Below, piece after piece: positions 1 through 9,017 of a DNA stretch of 64,000 nt; the stretch's first letter is position 1, and every line of letters starts with the position of its first letter. This DNA is from Arcobacter sp. F155 (GTDB lineage Bacteria; Campylobacterota; Campylobacteria; Campylobacterales; Arcobacteraceae), in the NCBI RefSeq assembly GCF_004116455.1, contig NZ_PDJU01000008.1, positions 1 to 64,000 of the forward strand, in the 5' to 3' direction. The position numbers were made by a program, and so were the translations under genes. Under the pieces are notes generated by a model that saw only the letters and a program-made list of their open reading frames with translations, was not told where the DNA came from and did no database searches.

Positions 1-250
1 TTTGCCCGATATAATACCAACACGCAAAGATACCACTAAGAGTAAAACCAAACGCAACACCATTTGTGTGTAAAGGTCTTAATCTACTGAAAGTACCATA
101 TTCACCTGCTAGGTTATTTAAACCTGGAAATGCAAGTTGAAACGCTAGTATAACACCAATAGTCATACCTATGATACCAAACAGAATTGTTGCAAATGTA
201 AAGGCTTTTGCAATTGAGTAATCATACTCGATTTGTGCACCGTTTTGCAT
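1..250 (-). CDS. ccoN: cbb3-type cytochrome c oxidase subunit I, N-terminal part (runs off the window)
   Basis: Translating the minus strand from the ATG at 250 gives an open frame to the window edge, about 83 codons. The first ~14 residues are cytoplasmic-like; a hydrophobic helix follows at about residues 15-40. Then comes a segment with LRPLHTNGVAFGF, which matches the conserved histidine-containing region of CcoN, the haem-copper catalytic subunit of high-affinity cbb3 oxidase in the inner membrane. A strong ribosome site (AGGAGGAG) lies just upstream of the ATG. The rest of the gene and the expected ccoO, ccoQ and ccoP partners would lie before position 1. The family call rests on remembered sequence features and an N-terminus only. 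Confidence 0.85.
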   Translation of the reverse strand, partial: MQNGAQIEYDYSIAKAFTFATILFGIIGMTIGVILAFQLAFPGLNNLAGEYGTFSRLRPLHTNGVAFGFTLSGIFACWYYIGQ

Positions 251-268
251 CAATCTCCTCCTACTAAT

Positions 269-290
269 TTTTTATACAAGTCACTATTTT
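269..290 (-). promoter_or_regulatory. Direct repeat upstream of ccoN
   Basis: Read on the minus strand, the ccoN leader holds two copies of AGTGAC separated by five A/T bases, an 11-bp period or about one helical turn. It sits about 25-40 bases before the ccoN start, next to a TATAAA-like element. Which protein, if any, binds here is unknown; it does not match the FNR palindrome. Confidence 0.25.
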
Positions 291-380
291 GTCACTTATC
301 ATCAAATATTAGCCAAAGGGCTATAAAATTAAGCTTAATATTTTAGTTTTTTTTTTAAGTTTTGTTTAATTTTTTGAAAT

Positions 381-405
381 AATCAGTACCATAATGATAC
401 TGATT
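381..405 (-). terminator. Hairpin after smpB
   Basis: A perfect 8-bp inverted repeat (AATCAGTA / TACTGATT) with a 9-nt loop lies 12 bases downstream of the smpB stop. It lacks a good U-tract on the minus strand, so it is a weak intrinsic terminator or an mRNA-end stabilising hairpin. The 167-bp gap between smpB and ccoN holds nothing else I can name besides a run of ten T at 347-356. Confidence 0.4.
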
Positions 406-417
406 ATAAGTGTAGTT

Positions 418-888
418 TTAGAAGCTGTTTTTTAATGCTTGTAAAGCTTCTTTTTTTAGAGTCTTTTGTTTTAGATCTTCTCTTTTGTCATGTAGCTTCT
501 TACCTCTAGCAACTGCTACTTGAATTTTCACCATATTTTTAGAATTAAAATAGAGTCTTGTAGGTACTAATGTTACACCATCTTTAGTAACTTTTGCATG
601 TAGTTTATCAATCTCTTTTCTATGTAAAAGTAACTTTCTACTTCTTCTTTCGTCTGGTCTAAAAGTCGAGTGTGCAGTACTTAGGTGAGTAATATGCATA
701 TTTAAAACATATACTTCATTCTTAATAATTCTAATATGAGAATCTTTTAAGTTTACTCTACCATCTCGTATAGACTTAACTTCACTTCCTTCTAAAGCAA
801 TACCTGCTTCTAAAGTATCTAATATTTCATAATCATGATATGCTTTTTTATTTTTAAATGTTAAGTTTTTTTCTTTAATTTTTGCCAT
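418..888 (-). CDS. smpB: SsrA-binding protein SmpB
   Basis: SmpB binds tmRNA and brings it to stalled ribosomes for trans-translation. The 156-aa length is normal for the family. The core [23 protein letters not shown] (about residues 29-51, quoted with its family spacing) and the basic tail motif [11 protein letters not shown] (about 127-137) are the SmpB signatures. The ATG at 888 lies inside the end of ispE (14-nt overlap) and uses an AAGGTGA ribosome site, so the two genes are translationally linked. It is the last gene of the helicase-truB-ispE-smpB operon. The ssrA tmRNA gene is not in this window. Confidence 0.96.
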   Translation of the reverse strand: MAKIKEKNLTFKNKKAYHDYEILDTLEAGIALEGSEVKSIRDGRVNLKDSHIRIIKNEVYVLNMHITHLSTAHSTFRPDERRSRKLLLHRKEIDKLHAKVTKDGVTLVPTRLYFNSKNMVKIQVAVARGKKLHDKREDLKQKTLKKEALQALKNSF

Positions 889-1651
889 TGTTCACCTTAA
901 AAAATGAGCTTCCACTTCCACTAAAAAACCAATCTTTTTTCTCAAATTCTTCTAGTTCATTATAGATTGATTTAGCAGGCTTATATAAATCATTTGCTGT
1001 GCTTATGCTACTATCTTCTAGTATTTGTGTTGATTTTTGACTAAAAAGCTTAAGTACATTCTCTTTTTTTTCTTCATTATAAAAGTTGGCTCTAAACTCC
1101 CTAAAAATCATTGCTGTATCACATTCTACTTTAGGGGTTACTACTTTTATATCTAAAATCTCTTCATCAAATTTTTCTATTTTTTCACCAATACCAGAGA
1201 CATTTGCACTATCATATTCATAAACAAAAAATGGAACATCAGCTCCAATTTGAACTGCAAGAGCACACAAATCGTCTTTTGAAAGTCCTAGTTTACACTC
1301 TTCATTTACCATAATCATAAAAGTAGCAGCATTTGAACTTCCACCACCAAGACCTGCAAATTCAGGGATATTCTTTTCAACTTTAACTTTTTTATTTTTA
1401 AAATATTCTTCAACTTTAAAAGATACATCTTTTAAAAGTAAATAAGCCTTATAGATAGTATTCTTTTTTAGCTCACAGCCAAAGTTACCTTCCAGTGTAA
1501 ACTCTTCACAAGCTTCATCTTCAAAAGATACTATGTCATATAGTGAGTGTACCCTTACAAATCTAGAAGCTAGTTCATGATAGTTATCTCTTTTTCCAAC
1601 TATCTTTAAAAAGATATTTACTTTTGCATATGACTTTTTTGTAACTGTCAA
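875..1651 (-). CDS. ispE: 4-diphosphocytidyl-2-C-methyl-D-erythritol kinase
   Basis: IspE phosphorylates the 2-hydroxyl of CDP-methylerythritol with ATP in the non-mevalonate isoprenoid pathway; dxs of the same pathway is at 19.8-21.6 kb. The GHMP-kinase glycine-rich ATP loop GLGGGSS is at residues 100-106 and the N-terminal AKVN motif at 9-12. At 258 aa it is somewhat shorter than the E. coli enzyme, as in other Campylobacterota. The start is TTG at 1651, sharing TTGA with the truB stop, with AAGGTGA just upstream. In C. jejuni and H. pylori csrA lies immediately before ispE; here it does not. Confidence 0.94.
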   Translation of the reverse strand: MTVTKKSYAKVNIFLKIVGKRDNYHELASRFVRVHSLYDIVSFEDEACEEFTLEGNFGCELKKNTIYKAYLLLKDVSFKVEEYFKNKKVKVEKNIPEFAGLGGGSSNAATFMIMVNEECKLGLSKDDLCALAVQIGADVPFFVYEYDSANVSGIGEKIEKFDEEILDIKVVTPKVECDTAMIFREFRANFYNEEKKENVLKLFSQKSTQILEDSSISTANDLYKPAKSIYNELEEFEKKDWFFSGSGSSFFKVNNGKN

Positions 1652-2496
1652 AGGTTCACCTTATTTAGAAGATATTTTACTTCATTATCAATAATTTGGA
1701 TTATACTGAAAAACTCTTCAAACTTAACTATATAAGTACCCTCTTCTTTATTTTCTAAAAACTCTAAAGATATCTTTTTACCATTTTCAAAAAAGCTTTT
1801 TTCACCTGTATAAATATTATGTTCAATATCAAGATAATCCAATGGATTTAAATCTTTTTCATTTTCATAAAAGAACATACCTTCATTTAATCTATTTAAA
1901 TATGAAAGTGTTCCTTTTACATCTAAACTTTCAAGTAGGATTTGAGCTAAACTTCTAATATATGAACCTTCACTAACTGTAGATTCAAAAGTTATAAAAG
2001 GATGATTGTATGAGATAAATTTCGTATCAAAAATCTGCATTGAAGACTTCTTCATCTTCACATCTTTTCCTTCTCTGGCTAAATCATAAGCTCTTTTACC
2101 ATCTATTTTTTTAGCAGAAAATTTAGGAGGATAATATTCATGTATTCCAACTAGATTTTTAATCTCTCTTTTTATATCATTTACATCTAGTCTTTTTTCA
2201 TCATTTATACTGATAACATTTTCTATATCTAAAGACTCAGATGTAGTTCCAAGCCAAATCACAGCTCGATAAGTTTTAGGAGTTTTTTTAAGATAGTTAA
2301 AAAGCTTTGAATATTGACCAAAAGCTACAATCAGACATCCACAAGCAAAAGGGTCAAGGGTTCCAGAGAAACCTGCTTTTTTATTTCTGTATTTTCTTTT
2401 TATCTCATTTAAGTATGAGTTTGATGTTCTAAACATAGGTTTGTTTACAACAACTAACTTATTTAATGGTTCTTTATCGTATAGTTTTTTTTGCAT
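1648..2496 (-). CDS. truB: tRNA pseudouridine-55 synthase
   Basis: TruB makes pseudouridine 55 in the T-loop of tRNAs. The catalytic motif GTLDPFACG places the nucleophilic aspartate at residue 48, and the N-terminal NKP motif is present. The 282-aa length fits the shorter TruB class without a long PUA extension. It lies 8 bases behind the helicase gene and overlaps ispE by 4 bases, so it is the second gene of a four-gene operon. Confidence 0.95.
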   Translation of the reverse strand: MQKKLYDKEPLNKLVVVNKPMFRTSNSYLNEIKRKYRNKKAGFSGTLDPFACGCLIVAFGQYSKLFNYLKKTPKTYRAVIWLGTTSESLDIENVISINDEKRLDVNDIKREIKNLVGIHEYYPPKFSAKKIDGKRAYDLAREGKDVKMKKSSMQIFDTKFISYNHPFITFESTVSEGSYIRSLAQILLESLDVKGTLSYLNRLNEGMFFYENEKDLNPLDYLDIEHNIYTGEKSFFENGKKISLEFLENKEEGTYIVKFEEFFSIIQIIDNEVKYLLNKVNL

Positions 2497-2504
2497 TATT
2501 TATA

Positions 2505-4559
2505 TTAAATCTTTTCTACAAATGAAGATAAAATATCTCTTCTTGTACCACCAAAATTAATTGTAAGTTTATAATCTTTTCCAGCTTTATTTGCTTTTTG
2601 AACTCTTCCCATTCCAAAAATCTTGTGTTGTACTAAATCACCTTTTTTATATGAAGAAGTTTTTTCAATAGTTAAACTTCCTTTGATAAGTCCAGATTCA
2701 CTTAAAAATCTACTTTTAAGTAAAGAAGCTCTTTTCCCTTTATAAAATCTAGAATGAACAAAAGACATAGTTAATGTATCCATTGCTCTTGTAATAGCAA
2801 CATAACCTAATCTTCTTTCCTCTTCAATATCACTTCCATCTCCAATAATAGGGAAGAAACCTTCTTCCATACCGATGATAAATAAATGCTTATATTCTAA
2901 ACCTTTTGAAGAGTGAATACTCATCATAGAAACAGACTGCTCTGTTAATTCACTTTGTTCTGATTCTAAAGCAATTTCATTTAAAAAGTCATCTAAGTTC
3001 TGATGTGGATTTTGAATAAAGTAATCTCTAATATATCCATAAAACTCATCTATATTTGCTTGTCTATCAAAACCATCTGGAACATTATCATATGACGCTC
3101 TATAATCAAAAGTATCTTCAAAGGCATCTAAAAATTTCATTTTAGACTCTTCTAAAGTATCTCTTAAGTCCATAATTGAAGCCATAAATACTTTTAAAGT
3201 TCTTGAATTCTTTTTACCCACAACAGCTGCAAGTTCATCTGGCTCAAAATCTTCAATAATATTAAAAATAGGTCTTTTAAGTTCTATTGATTTTGCATCA
3301 AGCTTATCAATGGTAGTTTTACCAATTCCTCTTTTTGGTTTATTTACAATTCTTTTAAAAGAGAAGTTGTCTGTTGTATTTGTTAGAACTCTAAAATAAG
3401 CAATTAAATCTTTAATCTCTGCTCTTTCATAGAACTTCATTCCACCAATAAGTCTATAGCTAAGTCCTGCTTTATTGAAACCTTCTTCTAAAGACCTTGA
3501 AAGTGCATTTACTCTAAATAAAATAGCAATATCTCTAGCGCTTTCTCCACTTGCAACAAGTTTTTTGATGTCATCAGTGATTTTTCTTGTCTCTTCATTT
3601 TCATCAGAAGATTCATATACTTTTACACTATCACCCTCTTTTCTTGTTCCAATTAGCTTTTTACCAAGTCTGTCTCTATTGTGTTCAATAAGTTGGTTTG
3701 CATGATTTAGGATTGTATTTGTTGACCTATAGTTATCCTCAAGTTTTACAATCTTTGTACCTTCAAAATGCTCATGGAAATTAAGGATGTTTTTAATAGT
3801 TGCACCTCTCCATCCATAAATAGATTGGTCATCATCACCAACAACACAAATATTATCATGGGTAGAACACAATTTTCTTAGAAGTTTATATTGTAGTTCA
3901 TTTGTATCTTGATACTCATCTACCATTACATATTGATACTTCTGACTAGTCTCTTTAGCTAGTTCTTCATTTTGTTTTAAAATCTTATAAGGAAGTAATA
4001 ATAAATCATCAAAGTCAACAAGGTTATTTTTTAATAAATAAGCTTCATATTTTTCATATATATCTGCAATTTGTTGATAAATTTTCAGTTGAGCTGCAGC
4101 TTTTGCTTCAGTTGGAGTTATTAAAGTATTTTTATATTTTGAAATTTCACTTACAAGTAAAGAGGTTGTTATCTCTTTATCTATTGATTTTAGTATTCTT
4201 TTTTTATCATCTGTATCTATAATTATAAAATTGTTTTTTCTTCCTAGTTCACTCATATGAAATTTCAAGAAAAGAAGTCCAAATTTGTGAAAAGTACAAA
4301 GTAAAGGTGGAGTATTTACAATTGAAGTATCTATCATAGAGTAAGCTCTTTCTCTCATCTCAGTTGCAGCTTTATTTGTAAATGTTAGAGTCAAAATTGA
4401 ACTTGGGTCAATTCCAATTGAAATAAGGTAGGCAAGTCTTGTTGTAATTGTTTTTGTTTTACCAGAACCAGCACCTGCAAGGATTAATAAAGAACCGTCA
4501 ATATGCTGTGCAGCTTCCCTTTGAGACTCATTTAACGATGATAAAGAATTTTCTAACAT
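2505..4559 (-). CDS. UvrD/PcrA/Rep-family ATP-dependent DNA helicase
   Basis: A 3'-5' superfamily 1A helicase for repair or replication restart. Walker A AGAGSGKT is at residues 28-35, the DEYQDTN Walker B near 215-221, followed by GDDDQSIYGWRGA (motif III), LEDNYRST (motif IV) and a late VAITRA motif (VI). It ends with a short beta-rich tail (KKGDLVQHKIFGMGRV) like the PcrA/UvrD C-terminal Tudor-like module. 684 aa is typical. It heads the operon with truB, ispE and smpB. I cannot decide between uvrD, pcrA and rep by eye. Confidence 0.93.
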   Translation of the reverse strand: MLENSLSSLNESQREAAQHIDGSLLILAGAGSGKTKTITTRLAYLISIGIDPSSILTLTFTNKAATEMRERAYSMIDTSIVNTPPLLCTFHKFGLLFLKFHMSELGRKNNFIIIDTDDKKRILKSIDKEITTSLLVSEISKYKNTLITPTEAKAAAQLKIYQQIADIYEKYEAYLLKNNLVDFDDLLLLPYKILKQNEELAKETSQKYQYVMVDEYQDTNELQYKLLRKLCSTHDNICVVGDDDQSIYGWRGATIKNILNFHEHFEGTKIVKLEDNYRSTNTILNHANQLIEHNRDRLGKKLIGTRKEGDSVKVYESSDENEETRKITDDIKKLVASGESARDIAILFRVNALSRSLEEGFNKAGLSYRLIGGMKFYERAEIKDLIAYFRVLTNTTDNFSFKRIVNKPKRGIGKTTIDKLDAKSIELKRPIFNIIEDFEPDELAAVVGKKNSRTLKVFMASIMDLRDTLEESKMKFLDAFEDTFDYRASYDNVPDGFDRQANIDEFYGYIRDYFIQNPHQNLDDFLNEIALESEQSELTEQSVSMMSIHSSKGLEYKHLFIIGMEEGFFPIIGDGSDIEEERRLGYVAITRAMDTLTMSFVHSRFYKGKRASLLKSRFLSESGLIKGSLTIEKTSSYKKGDLVQHKIFGMGRVQKANKAGKDYKLTINFGGTRRDILSSFVEKI

Positions 4560-4633
4560 TTTTACTCCATTTACCTAAAAAAAATAGTATGTTTTTAAAT
4601 ATTGATTATTAATTTAATAAGGTAATATATTAG

Positions 4634-4639
4634 ATTATA
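4634..4639 (-). promoter_or_regulatory. -10 element for the helicase-truB-ispE-smpB operon
   Basis: TATAAT on the minus strand preceded by GC, about 75 bases before the helicase ATG, in an AT-rich divergent gap. Campylobacterota sigma-70 promoters often have a good -10 and no clear -35; the same is seen here. Confidence 0.45.
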
Positions 4640-4698
4640 GCATAATTTGTTTAAATTAATTACAGTTCTTAATATTTTTATTTATAAATAAATGTTAT

Positions 4699-4704
4699 TA
4701 TAAT
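4699..4704 (+). promoter_or_regulatory. -10 element for the LysR-type regulator
   Basis: A perfect TATAAT lies 27 bases before the ATG at 4731, with an AAAGG ribosome site at 4718-4722. The spacing fits a short leader. Confidence 0.5.
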
Positions 4705-4730
4705 CATTAAATTTTTTAAAGGCAACAAGA

Positions 4731-5630
4731 ATGTTAACGGATTTTGCGAAACTCGAAACTTTTTTAACAGTTGTTAGAGAAAAGTCTTTTTCAAAGGCAT
4801 CTGCCAAGTTAGGTATTTCTCAACCAGCAGTTACTCAACAAATGAAGTTCATTGAAGACTATCTTGATGTGCAAGTAGTTGATAGAAAAAAGAACGGTAT
4901 TAGACTTACAAAAGAGGGTCAAATGCTTTATTCTATTGCACAAAAAATCGAGAGATGTGTAAACAATGGAGAAAAAGAGTTATTAAAGATTATGAATAAA
5001 GATGTAACTTTTTTATTCGGTGCTTCATTTATTATTGGAAACTATATTCTTCCAAGATTTTTAAATAACCTGAAAGAAAATATTAACAATGATGTTTCTA
5101 TCAATGTTTCTGTTTCTCACAAAGCAATTGAAGACTTATTAGATAAAAAAATTGATATGGCATTAGTTGAAAACTATATTCCAGATGATGATATTATTTA
5201 TAGAGAGTGGATGGATGATGAAATTGTAATTTTCTCAAACCAAAAACTTCCTGCAAAAGCAAAAGCTAGTGATTTATTATCATATAAATGGGTATGTAGA
5301 AACCCTGATTCTCATACTAGATTAATTTTCAAAGAGTCGTTAGAAAAAGCAAACTATCCAGACTGTGATACATTTGATGTAACAAGTGAAGTTACAAGTG
5401 CTACAACTATTGTACAAACTGTTTTACACTCAGATAAAAATGAAACTCCAACTGTTTCTATTGTATCAAGAAATGCAATTGAGTCTCTACTTAAAGCAGG
5501 TGCTTTATATGAGTCAAGAATTGGAAATCATAAAATGTCTAGGAAGTTATATATTGCTTATAGAAAAGATAGAAAACATGATGCATTTATAGAAAATGTT
5601 GTTGACTATTTACTTAAAATCAAAGGATAA
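4731..5630 (+). CDS. LysR-family transcriptional regulator
   Basis: A 299-aa protein with the N-terminal winged helix-turn-helix of LysR regulators (residues ~6-65, including SFSKASAKLGISQPAVTQQ-type sequence) and a periplasmic-binding-like effector domain from about residue 92 to the end. It is transcribed away from the helicase operon and followed by its own terminator. LysR proteins often control a divergent neighbour, but here that neighbour is a housekeeping helicase, so the target is unclear. The effector cannot be read from sequence. Confidence 0.92.
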   Translation: MLTDFAKLETFLTVVREKSFSKASAKLGISQPAVTQQMKFIEDYLDVQVVDRKKNGIRLTKEGQMLYSIAQKIERCVNNGEKELLKIMNKDVTFLFGASFIIGNYILPRFLNNLKENINNDVSINVSVSHKAIEDLLDKKIDMALVENYIPDDDIIYREWMDDEIVIFSNQKLPAKAKASDLLSYKWVCRNPDSHTRLIFKESLEKANYPDCDTFDVTSEVTSATTIVQTVLHSDKNETPTVSIVSRNAIESLLKAGALYESRIGNHKMSRKLYIAYRKDRKHDAFIENVVDYLLKIKG

Positions 5631-5659
5631 ATACTAAGATTTATATCTTAGGTATTTTT
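5631..5659 (+). terminator. Intrinsic terminator of the LysR gene
   Basis: ATACTAAGAT and ATCTTAGGTAT form a stem (one bulged G) with a TTAT loop followed by TTTTT, directly after the stop codon. Confidence 0.75.
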
Positions 5660-5665
5660 CCTTCC

Positions 5666-6667
5666 CTAATACTTCAATCCTTCTTTGATTAAAGCTTTTC
5701 TTATTTTACTTATTTGTTGATGTTTGTTTTTGCACCACATGGGAGCTAATAAACTGCTATCATCTATTCCAGCAGTTACTCTTTGAATAGAGATATTTTC
5801 AGGCATTCTTTTTATTGACTCAACCACTGTTTCTATATATAGTTCTTCAGAGATAGGAGTAAAGTCACCTCTTTTAAAATCTTTTGTTAAAAGAGTATTT
5901 TTAACCACATACAAAGGGTGAAATTTAATAGAATCAACATCTAAAACAATAGTCTCATCTAAAGTTTTTAGCATCATTTTTTTATCTTCATCTGGTAAAC
6001 CATAAATTAAATGACCACAAACTTTAAGACCTTTCTCTTTAGTTCTATTAATCCAATACCTCATATTTGAAGCATCATCACCTCTATTTATTTTCTCTAA
6101 AGTTTCATCATAAAAAGATTGTATACCATACTCTACCCAAATCTCTTTGTCAGCACTTAATTCTTTTAAAAAATCAAGGATTTCATCAGTCATACAATCT
6201 GTTCTTGTACCAATAGAAAGACCTATTACATTATCAAAAGATAAAGCTTTTGTATAAAGAGCTTTTAAAGTCTCTAGTGGAGCATAAGTATTAGTAAAAG
6301 ATTGGAAATAAACAATATACTTCTTAACACCAAACTTATTTTTTAGCCTATCTCTAGTCGCATTAAATTGTAATTCAAGCTGTTTTAGTTGATTTTCTAA
6401 AAAAGGGTTTTCTTTTACATTAGGATTTAGTTTGAACTTTGGTTTTCTCTCAGTAAGATTTGGAGAGAAAGAGTCATTTTCACAAAAGGTGCAACCACCC
6501 TTTGCTACTGTACCATCAATATTTGGACAAGTAAAACCACCTATAGAGATAGGTACTTTATAAACCTTATGTCCAAATTTTTTCTTGAAGTATCTTCCAA
6601 TAGTTAATACTTCTCTATTTTGATATTTAATTTTATTTTTTTTATTTTGTAACGAAATAGTCACCAT
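5666..6667 (-). CDS. TIGR01212-type (YhcC-like) radical SAM protein
   Basis: A radical SAM enzyme of the YhcC family, Elp3-like in its core. The iron-sulfur ligands are in the spaced pattern CPN...GGCTFCEN (about residues 47, 59 and 62), characteristic of YhcC and unlike the classic CxxxCxxC. The substrate of the family is not firmly established. The gene begins inside the 3' end of purF: either ATG at 6667 (used here) or TTG at 6670, giving a 26-29-nt overlap. No strong ribosome site is visible, so translation is probably coupled to purF. Confidence 0.88.
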   Translation of the reverse strand: MVTISLQNKKNKIKYQNREVLTIGRYFKKKFGHKVYKVPISIGGFTCPNIDGTVAKGGCTFCENDSFSPNLTERKPKFKLNPNVKENPFLENQLKQLELQFNATRDRLKNKFGVKKYIVYFQSFTNTYAPLETLKALYTKALSFDNVIGLSIGTRTDCMTDEILDFLKELSADKEIWVEYGIQSFYDETLEKINRGDDASNMRYWINRTKEKGLKVCGHLIYGLPDEDKKMMLKTLDETIVLDVDSIKFHPLYVVKNTLLTKDFKRGDFTPISEELYIETVVESIKRMPENISIQRVTAGIDDSSLLAPMWCKNKHQQISKIRKALIKEGLKY

Positions 6668-7991
6668 CAAAGCTTTCTAGGGCATAATTAGTACCTTCAC
6701 CAATTGACTCTTTTAAATCTTCAATTGATAAATACTCTAATGTATCTGCCTCAATAAATTCACAAATTTCCTCTTTTGTCATTCTGTGAGAGATTAACTC
6801 CTCTTGGTTTGGAGTATCAATCCCATAATAACAAGGGAATTTAATCTCAGGAGATGCCACTCTAAAGTGAACTTCTTTTGCTCCCGCTTCTTTTAACATC
6901 TTAACAATTCTTTTAGAAGTAGTCCCTCTAACAATAGAATCATCAATTACCAATAAAGATTTACCTTCGATTAAAGATCTCATTGGAGAAAGTTTCATTT
7001 TAACTTTCATATTTCTCATTTCTTGAGTTGGCTCAATAAATGTTCTTCCCACATAGTGGTTTCTAATAATTCCATACTCAAATGGAACTTTACTTTGTGC
7101 AGCATATCCAAGTGCAGCAGGAACTCCTGAATCAGGAACAGGAACAACCATATCTACTTTGATTGAGTTTCCTTCATCATTTTTAGCTAAAGCTTTACCC
7201 ATGTTCTCTCTAGTTCTATATACATTTTTACCATCTATTACAGAATCAGGTCTTGCAAAATATACATATTCAAAAGCACAAGGTCTAAACTCTGGCTCAA
7301 ATAACTGGATTGACTCAGGCTCATCATAACCATCAGCAAAAATTAACATTTCCCCTGGTTTTACATCTCTAATAAATTCAGCATCTACTAAATCAAAAGC
7401 ACAAGTTTCACTTGCAACAATGTATCCACCAGTTTTTATTCTTCCTAAAGATAATGGTCTAATACCATATCTATCTCTAATAACAAACTGTTTAGATCTA
7501 GATTGGATAATAAAACAATATGCACCTATTGTTTTATTAAGTCCCTCTTTAATTCTATCTCTTAATCTTTCATGGCTACTTTTTGCAATCAGATGGATTA
7601 AGTTTTCAGTATCCATTTCTGTTTGAAAAATTGCACCTTCTTCTATTAGTTCTTGTCTAACCTCATTTTTATTAATAAGGTTTCCATTGTGAACAATAGA
7701 CATTTCACCTAATTTATACTTTGCAGAAACTGGTTGAGCATCAAAAATAGAGTCTCCACCTGCTGTAGAGTATCTATTATGACCAATTGCCATATTACCT
7801 TTTAGATAGTTTAATGCTTCATCAGTAAATACTTCAGAAACTAATCCACTATCTTTTTTAGTATAAATTTTTCCATCACAAGATGATGAGATTCCTGTTG
7901 CTTCTTGCCCTCTATGTTGCATAGAGAATAGAGCTAAAGAAGCAAGTCTAGCGGCATTTTCATTACCATAGATTCCAACTATTGCACACAT
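6642..7991 (-). CDS. purF: Amidophosphoribosyltransferase
   Basis: First committed step of purine synthesis: PRPP plus glutamine gives phosphoribosylamine. The protein begins MCAIVGIYG, so Cys2 becomes the N-terminal nucleophile of the glutaminase domain. QHRGQEATG (25-33) and HNRYSTAGG (71-79) are also in that domain. The PRPP-binding motif VIDDSIVRGTTSK lies at about 348-360. 449 aa is typical. It sits downstream of dapB on the same strand, as in C. jejuni, but an 83-bp gap with a terminator separates them. Confidence 0.97.
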   Translation of the reverse strand: MCAIVGIYGNENAARLASLALFSMQHRGQEATGISSSCDGKIYTKKDSGLVSEVFTDEALNYLKGNMAIGHNRYSTAGGDSIFDAQPVSAKYKLGEMSIVHNGNLINKNEVRQELIEEGAIFQTEMDTENLIHLIAKSSHERLRDRIKEGLNKTIGAYCFIIQSRSKQFVIRDRYGIRPLSLGRIKTGGYIVASETCAFDLVDAEFIRDVKPGEMLIFADGYDEPESIQLFEPEFRPCAFEYVYFARPDSVIDGKNVYRTRENMGKALAKNDEGNSIKVDMVVPVPDSGVPAALGYAAQSKVPFEYGIIRNHYVGRTFIEPTQEMRNMKVKMKLSPMRSLIEGKSLLVIDDSIVRGTTSKRIVKMLKEAGAKEVHFRVASPEIKFPCYYGIDTPNQEELISHRMTKEEICEFIEADTLEYLSIEDLKESIGEGTNYALESFDGDYFVTK

Positions 7992-8002
7992 TTATTTAAC
8001 CT

Positions 8003-8053
8003 TTAAAAAAAAATGAAAAGTGAACTTGAGTGCTGAAATTTCTTTTCACTTTT
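8003..8053 (-). terminator. Intrinsic terminator of dapB
   Basis: A 9-bp inverted repeat (AAAAGTGAA at 8016-8024, TTCACTTTT at 8045-8053) reads on the minus strand as a hairpin followed closely by a run of nine T, between dapB and purF. Confidence 0.7.
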
Positions 8054-8074
8054 AATATTTATTTATTTTTTATT

Positions 8075-8848
8075 TTATAGACCTAAACAGTCATTGATTG
8101 AGTAAAGCCCAGGCTCTTGTTCAACAAGCCATTTTGCAGCTTTAATTGCACCTTTTGAAAAAGTATTTCTAGCAGTTGCAGTGTGATGTAATTCAATAAA
8201 TTCTCCATCATTATATAGTCCAACAGTATGTCTTCCTACAATATCACCACCTCTTAAACTCATAACACCAATTTCATCTTTTGTTCTTGCACCAATTTCA
8301 CCATCTCTACCAGATACTCTAACTGCATCTAAATCTAAATCTCTAGCTTTTGCAGCATGCTCTGCTAGTGTTAAAGCAGTTCCCGATGGAGAATCAACTT
8401 TATATCTGTGATGTTGTTCAACAATTTCACAATCAAAATCTTTTAATGCTTTACTTGCAAGTGAAACAAGTTTATTTAAAACTGCAACACCTAAACTCAT
8501 ATTTGTAGCATAAAGTACTGGTACTTTTTTACTAGCTTCAATTAATAGGTTTTGTTGATGTTTATTAAAACCAGTTGTTGCAATAACTAATGGTTTAGTA
8601 CCACCGTTTTCAACGATTTCTTCAAGTAGGCTTTGAGTTGCAACAGGTGCACTAAAGTCAATAATAACATCACTTGAATCTAATAATACTTTCATTTCAT
8701 TTGTAATTACTGTATCTTCTGGCACAGTTTTTGTTAACTTATCAAATACATGACAAGCTGAAAGTTTTGCTTCGTTGTCAACTTGTAAATCATCGATTAA
8801 AAGAGAACCAACTCTCCCTGTACTTCCTACAATACCTACATTTATCAT
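8075..8848 (-). CDS. dapB: 4-hydroxy-tetrahydrodipicolinate reductase
   Basis: NAD(P)H-dependent reductase of the diaminopimelate/lysine pathway; lysA, the last step, is at 23.8-25.1 kb. The N-terminal Rossmann motif GSTGRVG is at residues 8-14, the ATTGF motif near 90, and the substrate-binding EQHHRYKVDSPSGTA near 145-160. 257 aa is normal for DapB. A -10 element at 8895-8900 gives it its own promoter. Confidence 0.96.
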   Translation of the reverse strand: MINVGIVGSTGRVGSLLIDDLQVDNEAKLSACHVFDKLTKTVPEDTVITNEMKVLLDSSDVIIDFSAPVATQSLLEEIVENGGTKPLVIATTGFNKHQQNLLIEASKKVPVLYATNMSLGVAVLNKLVSLASKALKDFDCEIVEQHHRYKVDSPSGTALTLAEHAAKARDLDLDAVRVSGRDGEIGARTKDEIGVMSLRGGDIVGRHTVGLYNDGEFIELHHTATARNTFSKGAIKAAKWLVEQEPGLYSINDCLGL

Positions 8849-8894
8849 AAGATTTTCCTTTTGTTATATATAATAATATTAATTAGTAACTGTA

Positions 8895-8900
8895 ATTATA
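8895..8900 (-). promoter_or_regulatory. -10 element for dapB
   Basis: TATAAT on the minus strand, preceded by TTG, about 47 bases before the dapB ATG. The ribosome site AAAAGGAAAA follows. A separate 7-bp palindrome (AGTACTT-aaa-AAGTACT, 8938-8954) lies a little further upstream and could be an operator or a hairpin. Confidence 0.45.
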
Positions 8901-8970
8901 CAAGCTACTTTTTTAAAAAGTTTAATGAAGGTGGTATAGTACTTAAAAAGTACTAAGTGTAAGGTTAATT

Positions 8971-9002
8971 AAAAAGAAGAAAGAGCAATTCTTTCTTCTT
9001 TT
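8971..9002. terminator. Terminator after trxB, usable in both directions
   Basis: A 13-bp stem (AAAAGAAGAAAGA / TCTTTCTTCTTTT) with a short loop lies 16 bases beyond the trxB stop. Each arm has T-rich sequence on its far side, best on the minus strand. Confidence 0.75.
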
Positions 9003-9017
9003 AATCAAGTGTGGATT

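Noticed and set aside
3475-3705. Plus-strand open frame inside the helicase gene
   Set aside because: Serine/leucine-rich mirror of a well-supported minus-strand helicase, no ribosome site.
8938-9002. A second small RNA between dapB and trxB
   Set aside because: There is a TATAGT and a later terminator on the plus strand, but the terminator is explained by trxB and its plus-strand T-run is weak.
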